Source of the DNA: Burkholderia guangdongensis
GTDB taxonomy: Bacteria; Pseudomonadota; Gammaproteobacteria; Burkholderiales; Burkholderiaceae
Assembly: GCF_013403875.1 (NCBI RefSeq)
Contig: NZ_JACBNX010000004.1
Location: forward strand, 248,001-312,000
Length of the DNA stretch: 64,000 nt
Direction: 5' to 3'
Made by a program: the position numbers and the translations under genes. Positions 9,366-18,900 of this stretch are shown here, piece by piece. Each line of letters begins with the position of its first letter. Within the stretch, counting starts at the first letter, position 1. Below the pieces are notes generated by a model. It was not told the origin of the DNA. It was given only the letters and a program-made list of their open reading frames with translations, and ran no database searches.

Positions 9366-9926
9366 TTACGGACTGCGTCGCGCGAACGTCAGCGTCGCGC
9401 CGTCGTCGGTCACGATGAAAAGCTGCTGCGGCGCGCGCATCTGCACGCCGGTCTTCGCGATGTGCGCGAGCGCGTCGAGGTACGCAGGCTCGAGCGCGCC
9501 GCCGGCGCTCGCGCAGGCCATTCGCGTGCTCGCGAGCGGGCCGAAGCTCAGCGCGCCGTTCTTCAGATCGTAGGTGCCCGTGTAGCGGTTGCAGCCGGCG
9601 TAGCCGGACGCGCGGCGCACGCCGTCGGCCGTCGACAGCGTCAGCGCGACCGGCTCGCCGCTCCCGTCGCTCGGGCCGTGCGGCACCGCGCGCGACGTGC
9701 CGTCGGCGTTCTGCCAGCCGGTCAGCGCCCAGCTCGTGTCGTCGAGCAGCTGGACGGTGGCGGGGTTGAACGGATCGGGAGCGGGGGCGGACGAATCGGG
9801 GTGGGTCGGCATCGCGCAGGCGCCGAGAAGCGCGGAGAGAAGCACTGCAAACGACAGCGGCGACAGCGCGCCGAGCGGTGCGCCGAGACGGGCGCGCACG
9901 CGGGCGGCTGCGGTGGAGTGGAACAT
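9366..9926 (-). CDS. META (HslJ-like) domain lipoprotein
   Basis: Predicted outer-membrane or periplasmic lipoprotein, 186 residues. The N-terminus from the ATG at 9926 has a basic start, a hydrophobic stretch and a lipobox LLGAC at about residues 33-37, followed by a Pro/Ala spacer. The META/HslJ-like domain (about 52-183) shows LLDDTSWALTGW, YAGCNRYTGTYDL and the C-terminal ASTRMACA then DGATLTFAR. HslJ-type proteins are linked to envelope stress and drug tolerance in other bacteria; the exact role here is unknown. An ORF start further upstream (10109) would bury the signal peptide, so the shorter start is preferred. The gene is divergent from purT. Confidence 0.85.
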   Translation of the reverse strand: MFHSTAAARVRARLGAPLGALSPLSFAVLLSALLGACAMPTHPDSSAPAPDPFNPATVQLLDDTSWALTGWQNADGTSRAVPHGPSDGSGEPVALTLSTADGVRRASGYAGCNRYTGTYDLKNGALSFGPLASTRMACASAGGALEPAYLDALAHIAKTGVQMRAPQQLFIVTDDGATLTFARRSP

Positions 9927-10100
9927 GAGCCTCGTTCCTTCATCGATGAGCTGAACAAGGCGTAAGAGTAACGCACTCGCGTCGCGCAAGGCGAGTCGAC
10001 CATCCGGCCGGCAAATCGTTCGCGCGACGCGCGCGCGGCACGCTACGCCGTACTGATGCCCGGCATCCCGGAATTGGGGGGCTACGCGCGGGGGCGCGCG

Positions 10101-10109
10101 TGCTAGCAT
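10101..10109 (+). promoter_or_regulatory. Possible extended -10 promoter for purT
   Basis: TGC-TAGCAT (10101-10109) fits an extended -10 element about 40 nt upstream of the purT ATG. There is no convincing -35 in the GC-rich DNA before it. Confidence 0.3.
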
Positions 10110-10150
10110 CGCGGTTGATTTCGTTCAACTCTTCATTCTCGGAAACGTAC

Positions 10151-11374
10151 ATGCAGATCGGTCAGCGGCTCGGTACGCCGCTTTCGCCGTCCGCGACGCG
10201 CGTCATGCTGCTCGGCGCCGGCGAACTCGGCAAGGAAGTCATCATCGCGCTGCAGCGGCTCGGCGTCGAAGTGATCGCGGTCGACCGCTATCCGGACGCG
10301 CCCGGGCACCAGGTCGCGCATCGCGCGCACGTGATCGACATGACCGACGCCGCGGCGCTGCGCGCGCTCGTCGAGACCGAGCGGCCGCATCTGATCGTGC
10401 CCGAGATCGAGGCGATCGCCACCGATGCGCTCGCCGGCATCGAGGCCGCCGGGCTCGCCGAGGTGATCCCGACCGCGCGCGCGACGCAGCTCACGATGAA
10501 CCGCGAGGGAATCCGCCGGCTCGCGGCCGAGGAGCTTGGCCTGCCGACGTCGCCGTACGCGTTCGCGGATTCGTTCGACGCGTTCAAGGCCGCCATCGCC
10601 GACATCGGGATGCCGTGCGTCGTGAAACCGGTGATGTCGTCGTCGGGCAAGGGGCAGTCGGTCGTGAAGACCGACGCCGACGTCGAGCCCGCGTGGCAGT
10701 ACGCGCTCGCGGGCGGTCGCGTGAACCACGGCCGCGTGATCGTCGAGGGCTTCGTCGACTTCGACTACGAGATCACGCTGCTGACCGTGCGCGCGCTCGA
10801 TCCCGCGACGCTCGACACCCGCACGTATTTCTGCGAGCCGGTCGGCCACGTGCAGGTTGCCGGCGACTACGTCGAATCGTGGCAGCCGCAACCGATGAGC
10901 GCGACCGCGCTCGCGCGCGCCCGCGACGTCGCGCACAAGGTGACCGAGGCGCTCGGCGGGCGCGGCCTGTTCGGCGTCGAGCTGTTCGTGCGCGGCGACG
11001 ACGTGTGGTTCTCCGAAGTGAGCCCGCGCCCGCACGACACGGGCCTCGTCACGCTCGCGTCGCAGCGCCAGTCCGAATTTGAGCTCCACGCGCGCGCGAT
11101 CCTCGGCTTGCCGGTCGATCCGTCGCTGCGCTCGCCGGCTGCGTCGGCCGTGATCTACGGCGGGCTCGACGAGCCGGGCATCGCGTTCGAAGGCGTGCGC
11201 GACGCGCTGGCGGTGCCGGGCGCCGACCTGCGCCTGTTCGGCAAGCCGGAGAGCTTCGTGAAGCGCCGGATGGGCGTCGCGCTCGCGACGGGCGCCGACG
11301 TCGACGAAGCCCGCGAGCGCGCGAAGCGCGCGGCCGCCGCGGTGCGGCCGACGTCCGCCGGAGGGGCGCGATGA
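10151..11374 (+). CDS. purT: Formate-dependent phosphoribosylglycinamide formyltransferase
   Basis: Catalyses the formate- and ATP-dependent formylation of GAR to FGAR in purine synthesis, the folate-independent alternative to PurN. The protein is 407 residues, ATP-grasp fold. Visible features are the N-terminal [21 protein letters not shown], the ATP-binding [18 protein letters not shown] (about 158-175), [16 protein letters not shown] and the catalytic region [16 protein letters not shown]. The ATG at 10151 gives the family-standard [12 protein letters not shown] start. Its stop overlaps the following small lipoprotein start (ATGA). purD, another purine gene, lies elsewhere in this window at 39.1-40.4 kb. 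Confidence 0.95.
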   Translation: MQIGQRLGTPLSPSATRVMLLGAGELGKEVIIALQRLGVEVIAVDRYPDAPGHQVAHRAHVIDMTDAAALRALVETERPHLIVPEIEAIATDALAGIEAAGLAEVIPTARATQLTMNREGIRRLAAEELGLPTSPYAFADSFDAFKAAIADIGMPCVVKPVMSSSGKGQSVVKTDADVEPAWQYALAGGRVNHGRVIVEGFVDFDYEITLLTVRALDPATLDTRTYFCEPVGHVQVAGDYVESWQPQPMSATALARARDVAHKVTEALGGRGLFGVELFVRGDDVWFSEVSPRPHDTGLVTLASQRQSEFELHARAILGLPVDPSLRSPAASAVIYGGLDEPGIAFEGVRDALAVPGADLRLFGKPESFVKRRMGVALATGADVDEARERAKRAAAAVRPTSAGGAR

Positions 11375-11562
11375 CGCCGCTGCGCGTGCTGCGGCGCGCG
11401 CTCACGGCCGCCGCCGCGCTCGCGCTCTGCGCGGGCCTGTCCGGCTGCGGCCTCGCGGCCGCGCCGTGCCGGATCGTGTCGGCGGGCCTGAAGATCGTCC
11501 CGGTCGTCGGGCACGTCGCGGCCGCGCCGACCGACGCTTGCGCGGACGTGATCGATCCCTGA
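11371..11562 (+). CDS. Small predicted lipoprotein
   Basis: A 63-residue peptide with an N-terminal signal: basic [11 protein letters not shown], hydrophobic [11 protein letters not shown] and a lipobox LSGC at about residues 23-26. The mature part is 38 residues, includes [17 protein letters not shown] and has two further cysteines. It overlaps the purT stop by four bases (ATGA), so translation is probably coupled. It resembles small conserved Burkholderia lipoproteins (a DUF6726-like family by recall). The function is unknown, and a link with purine synthesis is unlikely beyond the shared transcript. Confidence 0.7.
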   Translation: MTPLRVLRRALTAAAALALCAGLSGCGLAAAPCRIVSAGLKIVPVVGHVAAAPTDACADVIDP

Positions 11563-11638
11563 ATTCGATTCCCTGAGCGGCGCCCGTGCGCCGGTCATTT
11601 CACGCGTTGCTCAAAAAGAAAAGAGGAGGAGTACCTGT

Positions 11639-12025
11639 ATGTTTCGTCAAACCCTCGCCGCGCTCGCTGTCGTCGGGCTGACCCTTTCCGCGGCGCATGC
11701 CGCACAGCTCACCGTCGAGGAAGTCGACGCCGACGCGCGCCAGACCACGCTGTACCAGTGCGCGAACCAGCCGAAGCCGGTGCGCGTGTCGTACTGGCGC
11801 TCGAGCAACGGCCAGAGCTTCGCGCTCGTGCCGGTCGACGGCCAGCAACTGCTGTTCGTCGACACCGTATCCGCGTCGGGCGTCCACTATCAGGCCGGCC
11901 GCTACACGTGGTTGCAGAAGGGCAACGAAGGCACGCTGCGCGACGAGATCGCCGATGCGAAGGCGCCGCCGCTGCTGGCGGACTGCGTCGAGATCGTGAA
12001 GAAAAAGAAGAAGCTGAAGTGGTGA
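11639..12025 (+). CDS. MliC-family secreted protein (lysozyme-inhibitor-like)
   Basis: A 128-residue protein with a clear signal peptide (MFRQTLAALAVVGLTLSAAHA, cut after about residue 21). The mature domain has YQCANQPKPVRVSYW, DTVSASGVHYQAG and YTWLQKGNEGTL, which follow the MliC/PliC pattern (Tyr-x-Cys, SASG-x-x-Tyr, W-x-K-G). Members inhibit C-type lysozyme in the periplasm, protecting peptidoglycan. C40 and C117-like cysteines could form the expected disulfide. SD GAGGAG precedes the ATG at 11639 by nine bases. The unusual C-terminus is a Lys run (KKKKKLKW). No lipobox is present, so it is probably soluble in the periplasm. Confidence 0.8.
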   Translation: MFRQTLAALAVVGLTLSAAHAAQLTVEEVDADARQTTLYQCANQPKPVRVSYWRSSNGQSFALVPVDGQQLLFVDTVSASGVHYQAGRYTWLQKGNEGTLRDEIADAKAPPLLADCVEIVKKKKKLKW

Positions 12026-12048
12026 GCGGCCGGACGGCCTGACCCGGC

Positions 12049-12073
12049 GGCGCGAGCGCGCACCGCTCGCGCC
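12049..12073 (+). terminator. Strong hairpin, possible terminator of MliC-like gene
   Basis: Perfect 10-bp stem GGCGCGAGCG/CGCTCGCGCC with a five-base loop, 23 bp after the stop at 12025. It has no T-run, so it may only stabilise the mRNA end or act with Rho. Confidence 0.4.
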
Positions 12074-12184
12074 CGGCCCGTTCCGATCCGCGCTGCACGT
12101 GCCGCATCGCCGCGGCATGTGTTGTTGCGACGCAGCACAATCGGACCCGCGAATGCCGGCTGTCACGGTTGCGTCGCCGCACGG

Positions 12185-12193
12185 TGCTACAAT
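12185..12193 (+). promoter_or_regulatory. Extended -10 promoter for the RhlE-type helicase
   Basis: TGC-TACAAT (the TG motif at 12185-12186, hexamer 12188-12193) matches an extended -10. The -35 is poor, as expected for extended -10 promoters. Confidence 0.5.
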
Positions 12194-12369
12194 ACGTCCC
12201 TTTCCGCCGGCATACCGCGCCGGACGGAGCCCTTTCGGCCCGAGCGCCAGGGCGGCGCCGAGCGGCGCGCCGCGGCTCCGTCATCATTCCGAACCATTGT
12301 TTGCGCAGCAGCCCCGCGGGGCCGCCCGACGCCCGATGTTCCGCCGCGCCTTTTGAGCGAAACGCCACC

Positions 12370-13845
12370 ATGTCCGATTCTGTTGCCACGCCCGTCGACG
12401 CAACCTTCGACCAATTCGGCCTCGACGCCGATATCCTGAAAGCCATTGCGGAGCAGGGTTATACGACGCCGACGCCGATCCAGGCGAAGGCGATTCCGGT
12501 CGTGCTCGCCGGCCGCGACGTGATGGGCGCCGCGCAGACGGGCACCGGCAAGACCGCGAGCTTCTCGCTGCCGATCATCCAGCGGCTGCTGCCGCAGGCG
12601 AACACGAGCGCGTCGCCGGCGCGCCACCCGGTGCGCGCGCTGATCCTGACGCCGACCCGCGAGCTCGCCGACCAGGTCGCCGCGAACGTGCAGTCGTACG
12701 GGAAGCACACGGCGTTGCGCAGCGCGGTCGTGTTCGGCGGTGTCGACATGAATCCGCAGATGGCCGAGCTGCGCCGCGGCGTCGAAGTCCTGATCGCGAC
12801 GCCGGGGCGCCTGCTCGACCACGTGCAGCAGAAAACCGCGAACCTCGGCCAGGTGCAGATCCTCGTGCTCGACGAGGCCGATCGGATGCTCGACATGGGC
12901 TTCCTGCCCGACCTGCAGCGGATCCTGAACCTGCTGCCGAAGGAGCGTCAGACGCTGCTGTTCTCGGCGACGTTCTCGCCGGAGATCAAGAAGCTCGCGT
13001 CGACGTATCTGCGCAACCCGCAGACGATCGAGGTCGCGCGCAGCAACTCGACGAACGCGAACGTCACGCAGATCGTCTACGACGTCGCCGAGGGCGACAA
13101 GCAGGCGGCCGTCGTGCAGCTGATCCGCGGCCGCGAACTCAAGCAGGTGCTCGTGTTCTGCAACAGCAAGATCGGCGCGAGCCGCCTCGCGCGCCAGCTC
13201 GAGCGCGACGGCGTCGTCGCGTCGGCGATCCACGGCGACAAGACGCAGATCGAGCGGATGCAGGCGCTCGACGCGTTCAAGCGCGGCGAGATCGAGGCGC
13301 TCGTCGCGACCGACGTCGCCGCGCGCGGCCTCGACATTGTCGAGCTGCCGGCCGTGATCAACTTCGACCTGCCGTTCAGCGCGGAGGACTACGTGCACCG
13401 GATCGGCCGCACGGGCCGCGCGGGGGCGACGGGCGATGCGCTGTCGCTGTGCAGCCCGAACGAGCGCAAGCAACTCGCCGATATCGAGAAGCTGATCAAG
13501 CGTCCGCTCGACGTGCAGTCGCTGGCGCTCGACAAGCCGGCGCGCCATCGGTACGACGAACGCGGCGAACGGGGCGAACGCGGCGAACGGGGCGGTGAGC
13601 GCGGCGGCCGCCGCGATCGCGACGAGCATCGCGGCGCGTCGAGCCGGCGTCCGGCGGGCGGCGAGCGAGGCCATCATCGCCGTCACGAGGCGCCGATCGA
13701 CGATTTTTTCCTGAAGCCGTACGAGCCGTCGGCGCAGGCGAAGCCGATCGAGGACGTGCAGTCCTCGCAGCCGGAGAAGAAGCCGAAGCGTCAGGTCGCC
13801 GCGCTGCTCGGCGGATTCGGGATGCCCAGGAAGCCGTCCGCCTGA
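12370..13845 (+). CDS. rhlE: DEAD-box ATP-dependent RNA helicase, RhlE type
   Basis: Unwinds structured RNA, usually in ribosome assembly and mRNA turnover. The protein is 491 residues. Motifs run in order: Q motif FDQFGLDADILKAIAEQGY with PTPIQ (about 13-38), Walker A AQTGTGKT (about 54-61), PTRELADQV, DEAD (about 168-171), SAT, then in domain 2 ARGLDIVELPAVINFDLP and HRIGRTGRAG (about 343-352). The C-terminal tail (after about 395) is Arg/Gly/Glu-rich with ERGERGERGERGGERGG and a His/Arg patch, an RNA-binding tail. The start at 12370 matches the family; an in-frame upstream extension runs through the promoter and is rejected. A Rho-independent terminator follows. Confidence 0.9.
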   Translation: MSDSVATPVDATFDQFGLDADILKAIAEQGYTTPTPIQAKAIPVVLAGRDVMGAAQTGTGKTASFSLPIIQRLLPQANTSASPARHPVRALILTPTRELADQVAANVQSYGKHTALRSAVVFGGVDMNPQMAELRRGVEVLIATPGRLLDHVQQKTANLGQVQILVLDEADRMLDMGFLPDLQRILNLLPKERQTLLFSATFSPEIKKLASTYLRNPQTIEVARSNSTNANVTQIVYDVAEGDKQAAVVQLIRGRELKQVLVFCNSKIGASRLARQLERDGVVASAIHGDKTQIERMQALDAFKRGEIEALVATDVAARGLDIVELPAVINFDLPFSAEDYVHRIGRTGRAGATGDALSLCSPNERKQLADIEKLIKRPLDVQSLALDKPARHRYDERGERGERGERGGERGGRRDRDEHRGASSRRPAGGERGHHRRHEAPIDDFFLKPYEPSAQAKPIEDVQSSQPEKKPKRQVAALLGGFGMPRKPSA

Positions 13846-13897
13846 GCGGCGCGGCGCGCGAAGCGCAAAGCCGGCGGTTCCGGCGAGGGCGGGATGC

Positions 13898-13931
13898 AAC
13901 GGGTGCATGCGATGAGCATGTGCCCGTTTTT
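13898..13931 (+). terminator. Rho-independent terminator after rhlE
   Basis: A 13-bp stem (13898-13910 with 13916-13928; two G-T wobbles), a GATGA loop and a TTTTTA tail, 53 bp after the helicase stop and before the convergent gluQRS. Confidence 0.85.
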
Positions 13932-13967
13932 ATTTGCGCTCAGTTAATCGTACTCAGTCAGTCGCGC

Positions 13968-14861
13968 TCAGCCGGTGCCCGGCCCGAAGCGGCGCGCCCA
14001 CGCGGCAGTCGCGGCCAAAAGAAACGCATCGCGCGCGATGCCGGGCGCGTCGCCTTCGACCGCGAGGCCGAGATGCGCGGCTGCGGCGCGCAGCGCCGGC
14101 AGCGGATCGTCGCGCTCGAGCGCGGTCGCGCCGGTCTGCTTGCTGAGCTTCTCGCCGTGCGTGTCGACGACGACCGGCACGTGCAGATACGCGGGCGTCG
14201 GCGCGCCGAGACAGCGCTGCAGATAGATCTGCCGCGCGGTCGAATCGAGCAGGTCGGCGCCGCGCACGACATGCGTGATGCCCGCGTCGGCATCGTCGAC
14301 GACGACCGCGAGCTGATACGCCCACTGGCCGTCCGCGCGCTTCAGCACGAAATCGCCGACGTCGGTCGCGAGATTCTGCGTTTGCGTGCGCTGCCAGCGG
14401 TCGTCGAACGTGACGATCGCGGCGTTGCCGTCCGGCACGCGCAGCCGCCACGTGCGCGCACGCTTGCCGTGCAGCCCATCGCGGCACGTGCCCGGATACG
14501 CGAGCGTCGTATGGCGCTCGTGCGCGGCGCGCAGCGAATCGGCGATTTCCTTGCGCGTGCAGCCGCACGGATAGACCAGGCCGCCCGCGGTGAGTTGCGC
14601 GAGCGCCGCCGCGTAATGCGCGTCGCGCCGGCTTTGCCAGACGGGCGGCTCGTCCGGCGCCATCCCGAAATGCGCGAGCGTGCGCAGAATGTCGTCAGCC
14701 GCGCCGGGCACGGTGCGCGGCCCGTCGAGATCCTCGATCCGCACGAGCCACGCGCCGCGATGCGCGCGCGCGTCGAGCCAGCTCGCGAGCGCGCCGACGA
14801 GCGAGCCGAAATGCAGCGGGCCGGTTGGCGACGGCGCGAAGCGGCCGCGATAAGCGCTCAT
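13968..14861 (-). CDS. gluQRS: tRNA glutamyl-Q(34) synthetase
   Basis: Attaches glutamate to the queuosine base at the wobble position of tRNA-Asp; it is a paralogue of the GluRS catalytic domain without the anticodon-binding part. The length of 297 residues is typical. Evidence: [19 protein letters not shown] (HIGH-type signature) at 7-25, RIEDLDGPR, a zinc-type cluster CGCTRKEI with a later YPGTC, and the KMSKS-like [10 protein letters not shown]. The start ATG at 14861 matches the family N-terminus. It lies 25 bp downstream of trhO on the same strand, so the two tRNA-modifying genes are probably co-transcribed. Confidence 0.93.
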   Translation of the reverse strand: MSAYRGRFAPSPTGPLHFGSLVGALASWLDARAHRGAWLVRIEDLDGPRTVPGAADDILRTLAHFGMAPDEPPVWQSRRDAHYAAALAQLTAGGLVYPCGCTRKEIADSLRAAHERHTTLAYPGTCRDGLHGKRARTWRLRVPDGNAAIVTFDDRWQRTQTQNLATDVGDFVLKRADGQWAYQLAVVVDDADAGITHVVRGADLLDSTARQIYLQRCLGAPTPAYLHVPVVVDTHGEKLSKQTGATALERDDPLPALRAAAAHLGLAVEGDAPGIARDAFLLAATAAWARRFGPGTG

Positions 14862-14886
14862 CTGGCCTGACGGACGAAGGCGGCGT

Positions 14887-15750
14887 TCAGGCCGCGTGCG
14901 GCGCGGCCGGGGTGTGCGCGCAGGCCGGGCACGACTGGCCGGGCACGTAGTCCGGCGATTGTTGCGCGTCGGGCGTGACGACCGCGCGGCACGCGAAGCA
15001 CGTGACGTTCGCGGTCGGCTCGAGTTGCGGATTCAGCGCGGTGCGATAGTCGAACACGAAGCAGTCGCCGTGATAGTGCGCGCCGCCGACTTCCTCGAAA
15101 TACTTGAGGATCCCGCCTTCGAGCTGATAGACGTGGTCGATGCCGGCGCCCTTCATGTGGATCGCGGCCTTCTCGCAGCGGATTCCGCCGGTGCAGAACG
15201 ACACGACGGTCTTGCCTTCGAGATCCGCGCGGTTCGCTTCGATCACGTCCGGGAATTCGCTGAACTTCGCGATCCGGTAGTCGAGCGCGTGGTCGAACGT
15301 GCCGACGTCGACCTCGAACGCGTTGCGGGTGTCGAGCATCACGACCGGGCGGCCGTCGTCGTCGTGGCCGCGATCGAGCCACGCCTTCAGCGTGCGCGCG
15401 TCGACGGACGGCGCGCGGCCGAGCTCCGGCCGGATCGTCGGCTTCTTCATCGTGATGATTTCGCGCTTCAGCCGCACGAGCATCCGGCGGAACGGCTGCG
15501 CGTCGGACAGGCTCTCCTTGAACTGCAGATCGGCGAACTTGCCCTCGAACAGCGGATCGTCGCGCAGATACGCGATGAATGCGTCGGTCGCGTCGCGCGG
15601 GCCCGCGATGAACAGGTTGATCCCCTCGGGCGCGAGCAGGATCGTGCCGCGCAGGCCGAGTTCGTTGCAGCGAGCGGCGACGAGCGGGCGCCACGCTTCA
15701 GTCGAGTCGATCGACACGAATCGGTAGGCGGCGAGATTGACGATACTCAT
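14887..15750 (-). CDS. trhO: tRNA uridine(34) hydroxylase (rhodanese-like)
   Basis: Installs 5-hydroxyuridine at the wobble position of certain tRNAs (YceA/TrhO family). The protein is 287 residues. An N-terminal acylphosphatase-like domain (about 1-95) is followed by a rhodanese domain with active-site loop [12 protein letters not shown] (C186 and C192) and [15 protein letters not shown]-terminal Cys-rich part (CFACRAVVT then GQSCPACAH) could bind a metal, as in the long form of this family. The ATG at 15750 gives the standard [11 protein letters not shown]; an upstream in-frame GTG would only add low-complexity sequence. It shares a strand and probably a transcript with gluQRS. Confidence 0.92.
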   Translation of the reverse strand: MSIVNLAAYRFVSIDSTEAWRPLVAARCNELGLRGTILLAPEGINLFIAGPRDATDAFIAYLRDDPLFEGKFADLQFKESLSDAQPFRRMLVRLKREIITMKKPTIRPELGRAPSVDARTLKAWLDRGHDDDGRPVVMLDTRNAFEVDVGTFDHALDYRIAKFSEFPDVIEANRADLEGKTVVSFCTGGIRCEKAAIHMKGAGIDHVYQLEGGILKYFEEVGGAHYHGDCFVFDYRTALNPQLEPTANVTCFACRAVVTPDAQQSPDYVPGQSCPACAHTPAAPHAA

Positions 15751-15982
15751 GATGGTCGGACGAGAAAGCGGCCGCGGCCGCGTGGCGGAAACACGCGCGC
15801 ACGCCATAAAAAGGGGTGCGAAGCCGGGCGAAGGATTCGAAAACCCGTATTATCCCGCAAACGGCGCGTCGGCCGGCACCTGGCCGTTTGGCCGATGACG
15901 GGCCGCGGGCCGCCGCATCGGCTGAACGGCCAACGGGGGCCCAACGGCGGGATTTTTTGGGCAGCGTCCGCGGCGGGCCGGC

Positions 15983-15988
15983 TACAAT
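15983..15988 (+). promoter_or_regulatory. -10 element adjacent to the dnaE start
   Basis: TACAAT lies seven bases before the dnaE ATG (15996). Transcription would begin at or near the start codon, which fits the absence of any SD there. A convincing -35 at normal spacing is not visible (TTGGGC at 15957 is 20 bp away). Confidence 0.4.
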
Positions 15989-15995
15989 AGCGCCC

Positions 15996-18900
15996 ATGTC
16001 AGATCCCCGCTTCGTCCATCTTCGCGTTCACTCCGAATTCTCGATTGCCGACGGCATCGTTCGTCTCGACGACATCGTCAAGGCGGCCGCCGCGGACGGC
16101 CAGGGCGCGCTCGCGCTGACCGATCTCGGCAACGCATTCGGTCTCGTCCGTTTCTACAAGGAAGCCCGCGGCAAGGGCATCAAGCCGATCGCCGGGTGCG
16201 ACGTCTGGATCACGAATCCGGACGACCGCGACAAACCGTCGCGTCTGCTGCTGCTCGTGAAGGACAAGCGCGGCTACCTGAATCTTTGCGAGCTGCTGAC
16301 GAAGGCGTGGCTCACGAACCAGTACCGCGGCCGCGCCGAAGTCGACGCGCAATGGCTCGAGACGGAGCTGGCCGAGGGCCTGCTCGCACTGTCGGGCGCG
16401 CAGCAGGGCGACATCGGCCTCGCGCTCGCGGCCGGCAACGAGGCGGCCGCGAGCCGCCATGCGCAGCGCTGGGCCGCGTGCTTCCCGGGCGGCTTCTACG
16501 TCGAACTGCAGCGCTACGGGCAGCCGGGCGCCGAGGCGTATATCCAGCAGGCGGCCACGCTCGCGGCGTCGCTGAAGCTGCCGGTCGTCGCGACGCATCC
16601 GACGCAGTACATGACCGACGACGATTTCACCGCGCACGAGGCGCGCGTGTGCATCTCGGAAGGCGACATCCTCGCGAACCCGCGCCGCCAGAAGCGCTTC
16701 ACGACCGACCAGCATTTCCGCACGCAGGACGACATGGCCGCGCTGTTCGCCGATCTGCCGTCGGCGGTCGCGAACACGGTCGAGATCGCGAAGCGCTGCA
16801 ACCTGACGCTCGAACTCGGCAAGCCGAAGCTGCCGCTCTTTCCGACGCCCGACGGCATGTCGCTCGACGACTATCTGGTCCAGCTGTCGAAGGAGGGCCT
16901 CGAGAAGCGTCTCGAGCAGCTTTTCCCGGACGCGGCCGAGCGCGATGCGCAGCGCGACACGTATTACAAGCGTCTCGATTTCGAATGCGGGACGATCACG
17001 AAGATGGGCTTTCCGGGCTACTTCCTGATCGTTGCGGACTTCATCAACTGGGCGAAGAACAACGGCGTGCCGGTCGGTCCCGGCCGCGGCTCGGGCGCGG
17101 GCTCGCTCGTCGCGTATTCGCTCGGCATCACCGATCTCGATCCGCTGCGCTACAACCTGCTGTTCGAGCGTTTCCTGAACCCGGAGCGGGTGTCGATGCC
17201 CGACTTCGACATCGACTTCTGCCAGCACGGCCGCGATCGCGTGATCCAGTACGTGAAGGAGAAGTACGGCGCGGACGCGGTGTCGCAGATCGCGACGTTC
17301 GGCACGATGGCCGCGAAGGCGGCGGTGCGCGACATCGGCCGCGTGCTCGACCTCGGCTACATGTTCACCGACGGCGTCGCGAAGCTGATCCCGTTCAAGC
17401 CGGGCAAGCACGTGACGATCGCGGATGCGATGAAGGAAGAGCCGCTGCTGCAGGAGCGTTACGACAACGAGGACGAAGTCCATCAACTGCTCGATCTCGC
17501 GCAGCGCGTCGAGGGGCTGACGCGCAACGTCGGGATGCACGCGGGCGGCGTGCTGATCGCGCCCGGCAAGCTGACCGATTTCTGCCCGCTGTACGCGCAG
17601 GGCGACGACGGCGGCGTCGTCAGCCAGTACGACAAGGACGACGTCGAGGCGGTCGGCCTCGTGAAGTTCGACTTTCTGGGCCTGACCACGCTGACGATTC
17701 TCGACTGGGCCGAGCGCTACATCCGGATGCTCGATCCATCGAAGGCCGACTGGTCGCTCGCGCAGGTGCCGCTCGACGATCCGGCGTCGTTCCAGATCCT
17801 GAAGAAGGCGAACACGGTCGCCGTGTTCCAGCTGGAAAGCCGCGGGATGCAGGGGATGCTGAAGGATGCGCAGCCCGACCGCTTCGAGGACATCATCGCG
17901 CTCGTGTCGCTGTACCGCCCGGGCCCGATGGATCTGATCCCGAGCTTCTGCGCGCGCAAGCACGGGCGCGAGAAGGTCGACTATCCGGATCCGCGTGTCG
18001 AACCCGTCCTGAAAGAGACCTACGGGATCATGGTCTATCAGGAGCAGGTGATGCAGATGGCGCAGATCATCGGCGGCTACTCGCTCGGTGGCGCGGACTT
18101 GCTGCGCCGGGCGATGGGCAAGAAGAAGGCCGAGGAGATGGCCCAGCACCGCGAGATCTTCGCCGAGGGCGCGGCGAAGAACGGCCTCGCGCGCGAGAAA
18201 TCCGACGAGATCTTCGACCTGATGGAGAAGTTCGCGGGCTACGGCTTCAACAAGTCGCACGCAGCCGCGTACGCGCTGCTCGCGTACTACACCGCGTGGC
18301 TGAAGGCGCATCATCCGGCCGAATTCATGGCGGCCAACATGACGCTCGCGATGGACGACACCGACAAGGTGAAGATCCTGTTCGACGACTGCGTCGTGAA
18401 CAATCTCGCCGTGCTGCCGCCCGACATCAACCAGTCGCACTACCGCTTCGTGCCGGTCGCGCAAGCCGACGGCAAGCGTTCGCGCACGATCCGCTACGGC
18501 CTCGGCGCGGTGAAGGGCAGCGGCCAGAACGCGATCGAGGAGATCCTGCGCGCGCGCGAGGAAAAGCCGTTCTCCGACCTGTTCGATTTCTGCGAGCGGA
18601 TCGACCGGCGCGTCGTGAACCGGCGGACCGTCGAAGCGCTGATTCGCGCGGGCGCGTTCGATTCGCTGAACGCGAACCGCGCGCAGTTGCTCGCGTCGGT
18701 GCCGCTCGCGATGGAAGCGGCCGACCAGGCCGAGGCGAACGCGATGCAGGCGGGCCTGTTCGACATGGGCGCCGAGTCGCCGCACGCGCATGCGCTCGTC
18801 GACGAGCCAGCGTGGGACGACAAGCGCCGGCTCCAGGAAGAGAAGGGCGCGCTCGGCTTCTATCTGTCCGGGCACCTGTTCGACGCGTATCGCGACGAGG

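Larger units (their letters stand above)
12026..12369 (+). other. Intergenic region between MliC-like gene and rhlE-type helicase
   Basis: No gene is supported in these 344 bases. They hold a strong GC hairpin (12049-12073), an extended -10 promoter (12185-12193) and a leader of roughly 170 nt before the helicase ATG. A long leader fits a cold- or self-regulated RNA helicase, but no known riboswitch was recognised. Confidence 0.6.
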
